From Bdellovibrionales bacterium (GTDB lineage Bacteria; Bdellovibrionota; Bdellovibrionia; Bdellovibrionales; UBA1609), in the NCBI GenBank assembly GCA_020850475.1, contig JADZEO010000009.1:1-51495 (forward strand): a stretch of DNA of 51,495 nucleotides, read 5' to 3'. Below are positions 25,126 to 34,164 of the stretch, in pieces. The notes under the pieces were generated by a model. That model worked only from the letters and a program-made list of their open reading frames with translations. It had not been told where the DNA came from and ran no database searches. The position numbers and the translations under genes were made by a program. The number at the start of each line of letters is the position of its first letter. Positions within the stretch are counted from its first letter, which is position 1.

Positions 25126-26895
25126 CTACTCCGTTTCACCCTCAGGGTCCCCGTCGGGGTCTTTTACCTCTACTAGATAGGAATTCTCAGGAACTTGCTT
25201 ACCGACATTTTGTAAGGACAAAATATAGGGAGCATAATTCTTCTCCACCGTCCGCGGCACCAACTTAAAAGAGGGAGTGAGTTCATTTTTATCTAAGCTC
25301 AACTCTTGCTGCACCACCAAGGCCCGATCGATCCGCTCAAAGCGCACGGGATTGGAGGCATTGACGTTGGAGATGCACTGGCGCAAACAACGAGCCAATT
25401 CCCCACTGCTGCACGGGTTGCTGCAGCTTTCGCCCTCAACGCTGGCCACTTCCTTGGCCTCAACCAGCTCCATATTAGGAAACAACAGGGCGAGTGGCGC
25501 CTGCTGACCACTACCAAACACATAGGCATGCTTGATAAACCGGCACTTGGTTCGCAGACGTTCCTCAATGCCGGCGGGAAAGACCTTTTCGCCGTTGCTC
25601 AATTTGAAAATTCGGTCCTTACGTGACAAAATTTTAACTCCAGCCTCGGTGATCTCACCGACATCACCGGTGTGAAACCACCCATCCGCTTCGAGCACTC
25701 GCTCACTGGCCTCGGGATTGCGAAAGTAACCCGACATCACATTCGGTCCACGAACTAGAATTTCTCCGTCCTCAGCGGTTTTGACTTCCACCCCAGGAAT
25801 GGGAAAGCCCACCACTCCCACTTGGCGCTCAAGCGACAGTTCGGTGAGAGTACAGCAGGGAGAAGTTTCCGTGAGGCCCCAACCTTCGGCTACGGGAACA
25901 CCCTTTTGTGAGAAGACGTTGGAAACACTCAAAGGCAAGGGTGCGGCCGCGGTAAAGACAAACTTTAGATCCGGGTGAAAAAAGGTTTTTTCCGCTTGAG
26001 GTGAAGTCAGCACGCGGCCAATAATTTCCTGGTAGATTTTGGGTACACTAAAATAAACATGGGGTTTGATTTCCGCAAAATTGGTAAACAACTTGTCGAC
26101 GTCTTTGCCAAGCGAATCGTCGACGGCCAGGCAGCCACCCGTGCTCAAGGCAAAAAAGCGCTCAAACAACCCCCCAAAACTGTGGTGCCAGGGAAGATAA
26201 CACAAAAAGCGCATTCCCGACTGAGGTTTCCACAACTGCTGCAAGGCCACCTGCTGAGACATTATGTTACGATGAGAAAGCATCACCCCTTTTGGAAAAT
26301 TCGTTGTCCCCGAGGTAAACATGATCATGGCCAGATCATCGACTTTCACCTGCGCGATGGCCGCGAGGAGGTCCTTCTCGGCGGGCGGGCGGGTGCGCTC
26401 TCGAATTTGCGAAAACCCGTGCACTTGAGACTTTCCGTGACTCCACTTTTGCTCCACCGCCCCTTTTAGGACAATGATTTCGCGAGGCCAAAGAGCCGTC
26501 TGAAGTTGCTTGAGCTTTTCGCCGTTTTCAACCACCAACCCCTGGAGATCTGAAAACTCAACTAATTGGTTCAAAAAATCCTTGGCGTAGCCGATAAAAA
26601 TCGGCACGCTCACGCAGCCCACGGCCATCGTCGCCATTTCGGCAATCAAACGAGCATAATTGTTGCCGGCCACAACTCCGATTCGATCGCCCGGCTTGTA
26701 GCCTGCGTCCTTCAAATATTGGCAGAAGGAGATCAGGTCGCGCTTGAGTTCAGCCCAAGTCCAGAAGCGATACTGAGATCCGTCTCGCTCGGCAAAGGCC
26801 GCGCTTTTAGCGTAGCGTTCACCGTTGGCCAGGAGCATTTGCCCGACTGTGAACTGAACCTCACCCAACTGCTGGCGACTCTTCATGGCCTTCAT
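25126..26895 (-). CDS. AMP-forming acyl-CoA synthetase with Cys-rich insert
   Basis: A 589-aa ANL-family ligase of the long-chain (FAA1/FadD15-like) branch. The AMP/phosphate loop is MFTSGTTNFPKGVM, the A5 motif GWGLTETSP, the A7/A8 region GWFHTGDVGEI and RIFKLSNGEKVFP, and the catalytic A10 lysine is in ELTPSFK. It would activate a carboxylic acid to its CoA ester. It does not look like classical benzoate-CoA ligase, so the acid is uncertain: aromatic, alicyclic or fatty. A short insert carries four cysteines, C491, C495, C503 and C507, absent from usual relatives. The acidic tail DPDGDPEGE is also unusual. Its start overlaps the bcrD stop by one base. Confidence 0.82.
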   Translation of the reverse strand: MKAMKSRQQLGEVQFTVGQMLLANGERYAKSAAFAERDGSQYRFWTWAELKRDLISFCQYLKDAGYKPGDRIGVVAGNNYARLIAEMATMAVGCVSVPIFIGYAKDFLNQLVEFSDLQGLVVENGEKLKQLQTALWPREIIVLKGAVEQKWSHGKSQVHGFSQIRERTRPPAEKDLLAAIAQVKVDDLAMIMFTSGTTNFPKGVMLSHRNIMSQQVALQQLWKPQSGMRFLCYLPWHHSFGGLFERFFALSTGGCLAVDDSLGKDVDKLFTNFAEIKPHVYFSVPKIYQEIIGRVLTSPQAEKTFFHPDLKFVFTAAAPLPLSVSNVFSQKGVPVAEGWGLTETSPCCTLTELSLERQVGVVGFPIPGVEVKTAEDGEILVRGPNVMSGYFRNPEASERVLEADGWFHTGDVGEITEAGVKILSRKDRIFKLSNGEKVFPAGIEERLRTKCRFIKHAYVFGSGQQAPLALLFPNMELVEAKEVASVEGESCSNPCSSGELARCLRQCISNVNASNPVRFERIDRALVVQQELSLDKNELTPSFKLVPRTVEKNYAPYILSLQNVGKQVPENSYLVEVKDPDGDPEGETE

Positions 26896-27731
26896 TAATG
26901 AGTGGCCTCACTGAGACGAACATGGCGAAAGCCCCCCCAGATGGCGGAGCCAATGGCGCCAGCAAATGGGGCTAGCTCATGAGATCGCACGTTGACCGCA
27001 GGTCCCTTCTTGTCGTCTTGAATCAACTCTTGCATCGCGGTGGTGAGGCCCACGTCGCGAGACAACCCGCCAGTTACGAGCACCTCACCTTCGGCCTTAA
27101 TCATGCGCAAAAGGTTCACCAGGCGACGGGCCATCGACAGATGAATTCCCTTTAGAATATTCCCTGCGGAAATTCCCCGGCTGACCATATTAATCACATC
27201 GGTTTCAGCAAGCACCGCACAAATGCCTGACACGACTTCGGGATTATCCGCGGTTAAGGACTTGGGTCCAACATCTTCAATGCCGATACCCAGGTAGCGG
27301 GAAATGTTCTCCAGGAATTGCCCCGAGCCTGAAGCGCACTGAGAGGTCATTCGATAACCCAACACCTTGGACCGCTCATCCATAATCAAGGCCCGCGAGT
27401 GCAAAGCCCCCGCATCAACCACCGCACGTGCTTGAGGGTTCAAAAAGATCGCTCCTCTGGCATGTGAAGTCATCGTATAAAAATGGCCGCTTCGAAAATC
27501 CACTAACTCGCCTTCACCCGTGGTCGCCAAATAAGATACCTCTTTGGCCTTAATTCCATGGGTCTCAAGTAAGTGATCATAGGTCATCTGAATGACCTCT
27601 TGGGTGTCGCGCTTGCGGATTTTATTTAAAGTTGTTCCAATCAGCTTTTCTCCACCACCACTTGAGTCAAACGACATCAAGGCACATTTGATGGCACTCG
27701 AACCAACGTCAATTCCCACTGTGTAAAACAT
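26895..27731 (-). CDS. bcrD: Benzoyl-CoA reductase subunit D (ATPase/electron activator)
   Basis: A 278-aa ASKHA-fold protein. The ATP phosphate loop is GIDVGSSAIKCAL, and the two cysteines that hold the subunit-bridging [4Fe-4S] cluster are C132 (SQCASGSGQFLENI) and C171 (SGICAVLAETDVINMVSRGI). Segments TTGEGE, HFYTMTSHARGAIFLNP and AETDVINMVSRGIS agree closely with remembered Thauera BcrD (282 aa). With BcrA it forms the ATP-hydrolysing module that drives electrons from ferredoxin into the BcrB/BcrC active site. Gap to bcrA is 20 bp. Confidence 0.93.
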   Translation of the reverse strand: MFYTVGIDVGSSAIKCALMSFDSSGGGEKLIGTTLNKIRKRDTQEVIQMTYDHLLETHGIKAKEVSYLATTGEGELVDFRSGHFYTMTSHARGAIFLNPQARAVVDAGALHSRALIMDERSKVLGYRMTSQCASGSGQFLENISRYLGIGIEDVGPKSLTADNPEVVSGICAVLAETDVINMVSRGISAGNILKGIHLSMARRLVNLLRMIKAEGEVLVTGGLSRDVGLTTAMQELIQDDKKGPAVNVRSHELAPFAGAIGSAIWGGFRHVRLSEATH

Positions 27732-27751
27732 AGGTCCTGCTCCCTTAAAGC

Positions 27752-29113
27752 CTAGTGGCTTGCCACTTTCTTGGTGAGTTTGCTTAAATCCAGTTTTGCC
27801 ATTTCGCCGGAGCGATCCCGCTTAGCGAACAAGGCGGCACCGAGGGCGCCCGTGTAAATACTGTCGGGGCTGATGTTTAAAATCCGCGTCCCGTAATTCT
27901 CCTCCACGAGTTTTTTGAGCGCCGTGACCGCCGCCTGGTTTTTGGCAACTCCACCGGTAAAGGTAAATTCATCGTCAATTCCTCCAGAGCGCGCCAAGAG
28001 CGACATCGCCCGAAGAATCATCGCCCGATGGAGACCCGCCAAGATGTCCTCGCGCTTTTCCCCGAGGGAGAGGCGTTCCCGCAATTCGGTTCCGGCAAAC
28101 ACCGTGCAGGTTGAGTTGATCTTGACTTGCTTATGGGACTTCATCGCCATGGGTCCCAGCTCGTGAACGCCCATGTTCATTTCGTCAGCAATGTATCCCA
28201 AGTAACGCCCACAGCCGGCGGCGCAGCGATCGTTCATTTGAAAATTAGTGACGATCCCTTCGGCATCAACTTGAATAGCCTTGGTGTCTTGACCGCCAAT
28301 ATCCAAAACCGTCCGCGTGTTAGGAAACATATAGTGAGCGCCCAAACCGTGGCACAAAATCTCGGAGCGAATCTGCTCCTTAGGAAAGGGCAATCGTTGA
28401 CGACCGTAACCCGTGCCGATGGTGTTCAGTGGATTGAACTCCAGGGCCGACACCCGGGAAGTCACTTCCCGGACTTGCGCTTCGTACTTTTTAAATTGCG
28501 GGAGGCGAACCACTTCTTCGCAAGCCCACTGAATGTACTCATCGAAGCCGCTGGCATAACTTCTGCTCTCGACTTTTAAAATCGCGCGGTCGTAAATGGC
28601 GATGAGCTTGTCAAAAAGCTTAGAATCATTTTTGGCGAGCGCTTCAACGTGGGCCATAAAACCGCTTGAGGCCATGTCACGAAAAAAATCACTGCGCGAT
28701 TTAGCATTCGGCAAAAAGATCTCGACCGCCTCCGTGCGCATCTGCGCAAAAATCTGGTCCAATAATTTGGGAACATGGGACCACTCTTTGGCTTGCTTCA
28801 CTTCCTCAGCATCCGCCAAGCAAGTCTCAGTGAGCGCCGTTAACTGCTTCAGGTGCTGGGCCAATTTGTACTTGGCCTCGAGCCACGCCAACAACTCCTC
28901 CGACACCGCCTTGAGCGTCACATCGGCCTGCACCCAACGCTTCAGCAGCGCAAAGCGCGAATTGATCTCCGCTTCTTCACTCGCCACCTGGCAGGCAATG
29001 TCGTAATTGCTCCGCGAGTTGGTAATGCCGCGACCGAGGATCTTTTCATCGGCATCAATATAAATAGCCTTCGTGGTGGTCGATCCGAGGTCAATTCCGA
29101 TATAGCAGTCCAT
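27752..29113 (-). CDS. bcrA: Benzoyl-CoA reductase subunit A (ATPase/electron activator)
   Basis: A 453-aa ASKHA protein with the large helical insertion typical of BcrA (438 aa in Thauera) and absent from HgdC-type activases. It has GIDLGSTTTKAIYID at the start, GTGYGRQRLPFPKEQIRSEI and LDIGGQDTKAIQ in the middle, and cluster cysteines C297 (RCAAGCGRYLG) and C336 (STCTVFAGTELRERL). The conserved stretches are near identical to what I recall from Thauera. It pairs with BcrD. The extra insert region (residues about 50-210) is more divergent. Start ATG is 15 bp after the bcrB stop. Confidence 0.94.
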   Translation of the reverse strand: MDCYIGIDLGSTTTKAIYIDADEKILGRGITNSRSNYDIACQVASEEAEINSRFALLKRWVQADVTLKAVSEELLAWLEAKYKLAQHLKQLTALTETCLADAEEVKQAKEWSHVPKLLDQIFAQMRTEAVEIFLPNAKSRSDFFRDMASSGFMAHVEALAKNDSKLFDKLIAIYDRAILKVESRSYASGFDEYIQWACEEVVRLPQFKKYEAQVREVTSRVSALEFNPLNTIGTGYGRQRLPFPKEQIRSEILCHGLGAHYMFPNTRTVLDIGGQDTKAIQVDAEGIVTNFQMNDRCAAGCGRYLGYIADEMNMGVHELGPMAMKSHKQVKINSTCTVFAGTELRERLSLGEKREDILAGLHRAMILRAMSLLARSGGIDDEFTFTGGVAKNQAAVTALKKLVEENYGTRILNISPDSIYTGALGAALFAKRDRSGEMAKLDLSKLTKKVASH

Positions 29114-29128
29114 CGACAGCTCCCTTCT

Positions 29129-30433
29129 TTACAGCGTCGACTCGGGGGCCCTGCGCCCACCGCGTTTGGCTTCAACCATCTGAAAATAAGACTCGAGGCG
29201 ATTCTTAATGTTGGCCGCACTAAAGTAGCGGGGATCCACCAAGTCGGACTCAATAAAACCGCCGGCCCTTCCGGTACGGTTTTCGAGCTCACGCAACATC
29301 ATGAGTTGTCCGGCGGAAAAGGAGTTACAACTCTTAATGGAGTTAATCACAAAACCATCAGCGTCGTAGTCCTTGATGTACTTCTCCAGAATCCCCACGC
29401 GATCGGACAAATTGTGGTTGGTGTAGCAACCCAAGCAATACTCAGCCAGACTCTCGAGAGGATACTTTCCACTGTGGCGAAAACCTTCTGAGTAATAGCC
29501 GCCCACTTTGGTGTAAGTGGAGCCCACCACCACCGCTCCTTCATCGTAAAACATCTTCCAAAATTCGCGAAAGCTGGTCCAGTTGGGTGGCCCCTCGACC
29601 ACCAGGCGATACTTCTCTTGCTTCATAACTCCGTCGGGGGTGACCGGCCCCAGCCCCAACCGCACGCGCTCTTCGACTTCTCGACGCAAGGTCTGGTAGT
29701 AGATCTCGGCTTCCGGCAATCCACGAAAGGCCGAGAAGATAGGTCCAATATAATAGACGCCACCAAAATAAGCGTCGATCGGCGACGGCTTATTCTTGGC
29801 CGACTCCCACACCGCAACCAAATCGTTTTCGGCGCGGCCCGAAGACTCGAGGAAAGTCCCTAAGCGATCCAGATCCAACTTGTTACCGGAGATTTCTTCC
29901 ATTTTTGGAATCACAACTTCTTTGAGTTGTTTAACCACGTAATCGCGCATTTGCGGAGTGACTTTGCCTTCCGCTTGATAAGGGACGTGCAACATCACCA
30001 CCGGACAATTGTACTCTTCTTTGAGCAGTTCAAACCACTTCATGAAGGTAAAACACCCGGTGTAACTGAGAAGCAGCAAATCCGGCTCCGGCAGCGGGTC
30101 GCCCGTGGGGCCGACATTTCCCCGCCTCATCATGCCGATGTCGCACTTGACGTAAGTGCAAACATCTTCGGAGTGACCCGCCTTTTCAGCTTCCAAGATA
30201 TAGCCGCCACTTTTTTTGCGCATCGCCGATTGCAGAGCATTGATTTCTGGGTGCACCGGCAGCATGTCCAGGGCCCAGATCAATTCATTGAGGTTTCCCG
30301 GAACAAAGGTGTAGACCACTTTTTTATTGTTCTCTTTGGCTTTGGAGAGCGCCTTAAAGTGGTCGGCAATCATCTGCTTCTGCAGCAGCATACTCTCTTC
30401 TTTTTCAACTGACTTGTCGTTAACTTCACTCAT
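29129..30433 (-). CDS. bcrB: Benzoyl-CoA reductase subunit B
   Basis: A 434-aa subunit of the catalytic module, homologous to 2-hydroxyacyl-CoA dehydratases. Three cluster-ligand cysteine sites are visible: EDVCTYVKCDIGMM, LSYTGCFTFMKWFELL and NSIKSCNSFSAGQLMM. With BcrC it reduces the benzene ring of benzoyl-CoA by two electrons to cyclohexa-1,5-diene-1-carbonyl-CoA. I chose ATG 30433, which overlaps the bcrC stop as ATGA; the frame extends four codons further to a GTG. Length agrees with Thauera BcrB (about 438 aa). Confidence 0.93.
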   Translation of the reverse strand: MSEVNDKSVEKEESMLLQKQMIADHFKALSKAKENNKKVVYTFVPGNLNELIWALDMLPVHPEINALQSAMRKKSGGYILEAEKAGHSEDVCTYVKCDIGMMRRGNVGPTGDPLPEPDLLLLSYTGCFTFMKWFELLKEEYNCPVVMLHVPYQAEGKVTPQMRDYVVKQLKEVVIPKMEEISGNKLDLDRLGTFLESSGRAENDLVAVWESAKNKPSPIDAYFGGVYYIGPIFSAFRGLPEAEIYYQTLRREVEERVRLGLGPVTPDGVMKQEKYRLVVEGPPNWTSFREFWKMFYDEGAVVVGSTYTKVGGYYSEGFRHSGKYPLESLAEYCLGCYTNHNLSDRVGILEKYIKDYDADGFVINSIKSCNSFSAGQLMMLRELENRTGRAGGFIESDLVDPRYFSAANIKNRLESYFQMVEAKRGGRRAPESTL

Positions 30434-31599
30434 GAATGCCCCCACAATTTGATTGAGTCGGCAAAGGTTCCGGTTTGTTCCTTAAACACACTAAATTGCC
30501 CCGTATTTTCAGAATAATTAAAGCTCGTATAGGGAATCTTTTCCCGGGTGAGCGCATCGGCCAGCATCGGACGCTCCAGGAGGGCCGGGTCACAAAAGCT
30601 CGGGGCACAAAAAATCACGCCCTCGGCTTTGAGCCGGCGCACCTGGTCCACTAAGAAGGCACCCTTTTCATGCTGGTCTTCGTACTTAGAGGCATTGGCC
30701 ACCGCATGAAACAGGTAGGCTTGGGCTAAGCTCTCATAGGGATCGGCGGCGAGCTGCACGTCACCTTCGATGTAGCGAGCGCCCAAGACCCAATCGTCCT
30801 CGACAATGTAACAACCGGACTGTTCCAGTCCCTTGATCAAGGCCAAGGGGGGCTGCTCGCAAAAAGCGCCCGAGACCACCACTCGAATATTGTCCATCTT
30901 GTGGCGTTTTTCTTTGGTCACATCATGCAAATACCGGCGAACCAATTGCGTGTGTTCCTCGACGTCCATGACAATTCCGGCCCGCAAGAGCAAATAAGCT
31001 TCACTGGTCATCACCAAATGGGGTTGTTCCGCGCGAAGCTTGTACAAATCGGCGATCGCCCGGCGGTTGTCATTGTACAGCTGAATGGAGCGATTGAGGT
31101 GGTCGGCCGTCACCGGCTCACCGCCAAGATGAGCCAAGTCCTCCGCGAGAGTTCGCATTTCAAATTTGTAAAATTCCCCACCGATGGTCTTATCGAAGTT
31201 CTGCGGCAGGTCCAGATACTTAACGTACTTGTCTTTAAACAGCATCTGCCACATGCCACTCAAATTGCGAATCACATCGCAAATCGCCGGAAACAACATT
31301 CCATCCAGAACATTGAGCTTGCCCGACACCCCTAACTCAATCGTCGAGCGCGGGATATGGCAAATATAAGACTGAAAGTAAGCGTCGCCTTTGATAATTT
31401 CAAGATCAGCGCCGCCCCCCATGATCCCCACTGGGAGCATTCCGGCGGCGTGAATCACTTCGCGAGGCACATACACCGGCATAAAGCCGACGGCCTTTTT
31501 CCCCGTCCGCTTTTTCCACTCTTTAACATAACTAAAATCAAGATCGTTAAAGAGCCTTTCGCACTCATCGATGATTTGCTTAACACTCACCTGACTCAC
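30430..31599 (-). CDS. bcrC: Benzoyl-CoA reductase subunit C
   Basis: A 389-aa partner of BcrB and member of the 2-hydroxyacyl-CoA dehydratase family. Conserved parts include VYVPREVIHAAGMLPVGIMG with a following GGADLEIIKGDAYFQSYICH, MLFPAICDVIRNLSGMW and VIFCAPSFCDPALLERP; these carry the cluster cysteines. Gene order C-B-A-D is the Thauera/Rhodopseudomonas class I arrangement, and not the Azoarcus bzdNOPQ order. The start is GTG, six bases after the TetR gene stop. Confidence 0.93.
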   Translation of the reverse strand: MSQVSVKQIIDECERLFNDLDFSYVKEWKKRTGKKAVGFMPVYVPREVIHAAGMLPVGIMGGGADLEIIKGDAYFQSYICHIPRSTIELGVSGKLNVLDGMLFPAICDVIRNLSGMWQMLFKDKYVKYLDLPQNFDKTIGGEFYKFEMRTLAEDLAHLGGEPVTADHLNRSIQLYNDNRRAIADLYKLRAEQPHLVMTSEAYLLLRAGIVMDVEEHTQLVRRYLHDVTKEKRHKMDNIRVVVSGAFCEQPPLALIKGLEQSGCYIVEDDWVLGARYIEGDVQLAADPYESLAQAYLFHAVANASKYEDQHEKGAFLVDQVRRLKAEGVIFCAPSFCDPALLERPMLADALTREKIPYTSFNYSENTGQFSVFKEQTGTFADSIKLWGHS

Positions 31600-31605
31600 C
31601 TCTCC

Positions 31606-32280
31606 TTAATTGACTTCCGCTAGAAAAATCTTAGTTTTGTTCGCCTCGTAAATGCGCCGGACATCATCGGCTTCGCTGAGCTTGGATCGACCCACGAGAA
31701 GCCCGCGCAAAAAGAGCGAGTAAATATCTTCAATCAAGTCATCTGCCGGCCCATGCGATCGCGGGCTGTACCAACCAAATACCCAGTTCATCATTCCAAA
31801 CAACAACATGGTTTTTTTCTCGAGATCTTTTCGCGACAGGCGTTTACCGGTCTTTGCGCTGTAGACTTCATCCACAATGGACTGAACTTGAATCCGGTAG
31901 TCTTCCTTTAGCCCGTTAATGGTCGAGGATTTTTCCACATCGAGATTTTGGGTTCCCAACATCAGCACCCTCATCTCCCCCATGTGCGCAAGAAAGTATC
32001 GGATGTGATTATAGATGACCGCGTACAACCGTGCCTCAGGCTCCACCACTGACTCCAGCATCCCCCTGAGAGTCGTGGAAATGGCCGAAAAGCCGTGAAG
32101 GTTAATCAAAAACAGCAGCTCATCTTTACTCTTAAAATAATTGTAAAGACCCGAAAGACTGTAGCCCGTCGCCTTCGCCAGATCACGCATACTTGTCCCG
32201 TGATAGCCCTTTTTGGACATCAAGTGACTGCAGCGATTGAGAATCTCCTCTAAGCCTTCCTTCAATGGGCATCCTTCCAT
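31606..32280 (-). CDS. TetR/AcrR family transcriptional regulator
   Basis: A 224-aa regulator. The N-terminal helix-turn-helix is typical (TSMRDLAKATGYSLSGLYNY then FKSKDELL). The ligand-binding C-terminal domain is about 160 aa and contains no obvious cysteines for redox sensing. It is embedded between dch and bcrC, overlapping dch by 19 bp at the assigned ATG (a TTG at 32265 is possible). Because it lies inside the benzoyl-CoA operon I infer it controls that operon, perhaps responding to a CoA thioester as other TetR regulators of acyl-CoA pathways do. Known anaerobic benzoate regulators are of other families (BzdR, BadR). Confidence 0.88.
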   Translation of the reverse strand: MEGCPLKEGLEEILNRCSHLMSKKGYHGTSMRDLAKATGYSLSGLYNYFKSKDELLFLINLHGFSAISTTLRGMLESVVEPEARLYAVIYNHIRYFLAHMGEMRVLMLGTQNLDVEKSSTINGLKEDYRIQVQSIVDEVYSAKTGKRLSRKDLEKKTMLLFGMMNWVFGWYSPRSHGPADDLIEDIYSLFLRGLLVGRSKLSEADDVRRIYEANKTKIFLAEVN

Positions 32281-33059
32281 TTGGGCTCGCGCTTTTCCAA
32301 AAAGGCCTGAATCCCCTCTTTGGCGTCGCTGGTCGCCATCAGCTCGTTAAGATACAAGCGTTCAAGGGAGCCGATGTGCTTTTTATACAGTTCCGTAAGG
32401 ACATAACGACAAGCACGGTGAGCATAACGCAAAGACTGACTGCTCTTTTTGGCAAACTCATTTTCAAAAAACTTGTTCACCATTTCATCCAGCGCCCCGG
32501 CCCCGGCCACCTGATTGACCACCCCATACTGATGAAGCGTGTTGGCGTCCCACTGCTCACCACCTAAAATCACGCGATTGGCCAGCACCTCAGACATTTT
32601 GAGCGGCAAGAGCACGCAAGCCACCGGCGGGAACACTCCCAATTGGATTTCGGGTACGGCAAACTTGGCCTTTTCGTCGGCAAAAAGGTAAGTGCAGGCC
32701 ATCGCCACCTCAAACCCTCCGCCCAAACAGACTCCTTTGACCTTGGCCAGAGTCGGCACATGGGACTCGAGGATTTTTCCGCACAAACGATGAAAGCCCG
32801 GCAGCATATCATCCACCAATTCGGGTTTGTGTTCTTCCACACTGGCCCCAAAACTAAAGTGCTTGCCTTCGCCTTCGATGGTGATGAGTTTACACTCAGG
32901 TTTGGCCTGGAGTTCCATGAGGGCCGACTCCAACTCCAACATCATTCGCGCCGTGATGACATTTCCTGGAGGTGAGGCCAGAGTAATTTCACCCACCTGC
33001 CCCACCTGACTCATTTTGATTTTCAACAGTTCAAAAGCCATGCTGTTACTTCCAATCAT
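32262..33059 (-). CDS. dch: Cyclohexa-1,5-diene-1-carbonyl-CoA hydratase
   Basis: A 265-aa crotonase-fold enzyme. The segment FSFGASVEEH at residues 68-77 is the signature of Dch, and GVCLGGGFEVAMACTYLFA plus AVPEIQLGVFPPVA follow at the oxyanion and active-site region. It adds water to the diene made by benzoyl-CoA reductase, giving 6-hydroxycyclohex-1-ene-1-carbonyl-CoA. Its ATG overlaps the oah stop (ATGA); a second ATG at codon 7 is an alternative. Length matches the 258-aa Thauera enzyme. Confidence 0.9.
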   Translation of the reverse strand: MIGSNSMAFELLKIKMSQVGQVGEITLASPPGNVITARMMLELESALMELQAKPECKLITIEGEGKHFSFGASVEEHKPELVDDMLPGFHRLCGKILESHVPTLAKVKGVCLGGGFEVAMACTYLFADEKAKFAVPEIQLGVFPPVACVLLPLKMSEVLANRVILGGEQWDANTLHQYGVVNQVAGAGALDEMVNKFFENEFAKKSSQSLRYAHRACRYVLTELYKKHIGSLERLYLNELMATSDAKEGIQAFLEKREPKWKDAH

Positions 33060-34132
33060 TTAGGCATGATCGCCCGGTAAAGATCGTCATTCCACGGATG
33101 GGCCTGAGCCAATTGGCGGCGCAGTTCCAAAAAGTCGACTTCGCGATTGTCCTTCGGCCCCTCGTTAAACGCGCGAAAGCCGGCTTTGGCTTCGGTCATC
33201 ATGTTGAGGGCCAACCAAGAACGATTGGTCTCACAATTGCGCTGCCAGTGCTCCAGTTTCTTTTTGCGAACAGACTCGATCGTCTTGGCCAAGCAATCAG
33301 GCATCGTCATGGCCAAACGATAGGCCATTTTGTTCACTTCTTGATCGAGCAAACTCAGATCAGTCGTGCACTCGGCTAGAACTTGTTTGCCCTTTTCCCA
33401 TTCCGCCCCGGTTTTAAAATTCCCATAGCTGGGATTTCCCCAAGCATCATAAGGAGTCAAATTGACCAAGGGATTAGAGATATACTCTCCACTTTTGTGT
33501 TTCAGCACGGGAACAATCTTGTTCAGCAGTCCGATCGCCATGGCTCGGTGAGCTGACCAGTGGTCACAGAGAGTGCAAGACTCCATCGCCAAGGTAAAAC
33601 CCGTGTAGAGCGGCAAAAAGTCGGTGGATCCGCCATCGGGCGCCGAGCCATGCTTAGGACCCGCCTGGCCGAAGCGAGCAGTGTCCGAAGCAATGCTAAA
33701 ATCACAGGCCATGCCGATTTCCTGCCCGCCACCGATTCTCATCCCGTTCACCCGATTGATGACGGGTTTGTCGGTCATCAGAATGGTTGTGACCATGTCG
33801 TTAAACAATCGCATGTATTGCTTGTATTCTTGAGGATTGCCCGCATAGTACTCGGCATACTCTTTGGTGTTGCCACCGGTGCAAAAGGCTTTGTCGCCGA
33901 CGGCAGTAAAAACCACGCTCACACAGCTGCGATCGCAAGAAGCTTGGCGAAACGCCAGGATGACTTCCTTGACCGCTTCGGTCGTATAACTATTAAATTG
34001 GGCCGGGTTGTTTAAGATGATCCAGTAATTAAACAGACCTTTGACCTCTTGACCCTGGGAATCTAACAGGGGTCGCTTTTCCACGATAATTTCGCGATAT
34101 TTATAGTCAGAAATAAGATGATGATTTTTCAT
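33056..34132 (-). CDS. oah: 6-oxocyclohex-1-ene-1-carbonyl-CoA hydrolase
   Basis: A 358-aa ring-opening hydrolase of the crotonase family, larger than hydratases because of its N- and C-terminal additions. Diagnostic segments are FCTGGNTKEYAEYYAGNPQE, NRVNGMRIGGGQEIGMACDF and GQAGPKHGSAPDGGSTDFLP. It adds water to the 6-oxo compound and opens the ring to 3-hydroxypimelyl-CoA. The final EVDFLELRRQLA and HPWNDDLYRAIMP tail also matches the family. It starts 32 bp after had. Confidence 0.93.
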   Translation of the reverse strand: MKNHHLISDYKYREIIVEKRPLLDSQGQEVKGLFNYWIILNNPAQFNSYTTEAVKEVILAFRQASCDRSCVSVVFTAVGDKAFCTGGNTKEYAEYYAGNPQEYKQYMRLFNDMVTTILMTDKPVINRVNGMRIGGGQEIGMACDFSIASDTARFGQAGPKHGSAPDGGSTDFLPLYTGFTLAMESCTLCDHWSAHRAMAIGLLNKIVPVLKHKSGEYISNPLVNLTPYDAWGNPSYGNFKTGAEWEKGKQVLAECTTDLSLLDQEVNKMAYRLAMTMPDCLAKTIESVRKKKLEHWQRNCETNRSWLALNMMTEAKAGFRAFNEGPKDNREVDFLELRRQLAQAHPWNDDLYRAIMPK

Positions 34133-34164
34133 GTTCTAACCCTCATTCGTTAAAAAAATAAAAA

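Noticed and set aside
27752-30433. bcr genes as 2-hydroxyglutaryl-CoA dehydratase with its activator
   Set aside because: Four subunits including two different ASKHA proteins, the BcrA-specific insertion and the adjacent dch, had and oah genes identify benzoyl-CoA reductase.
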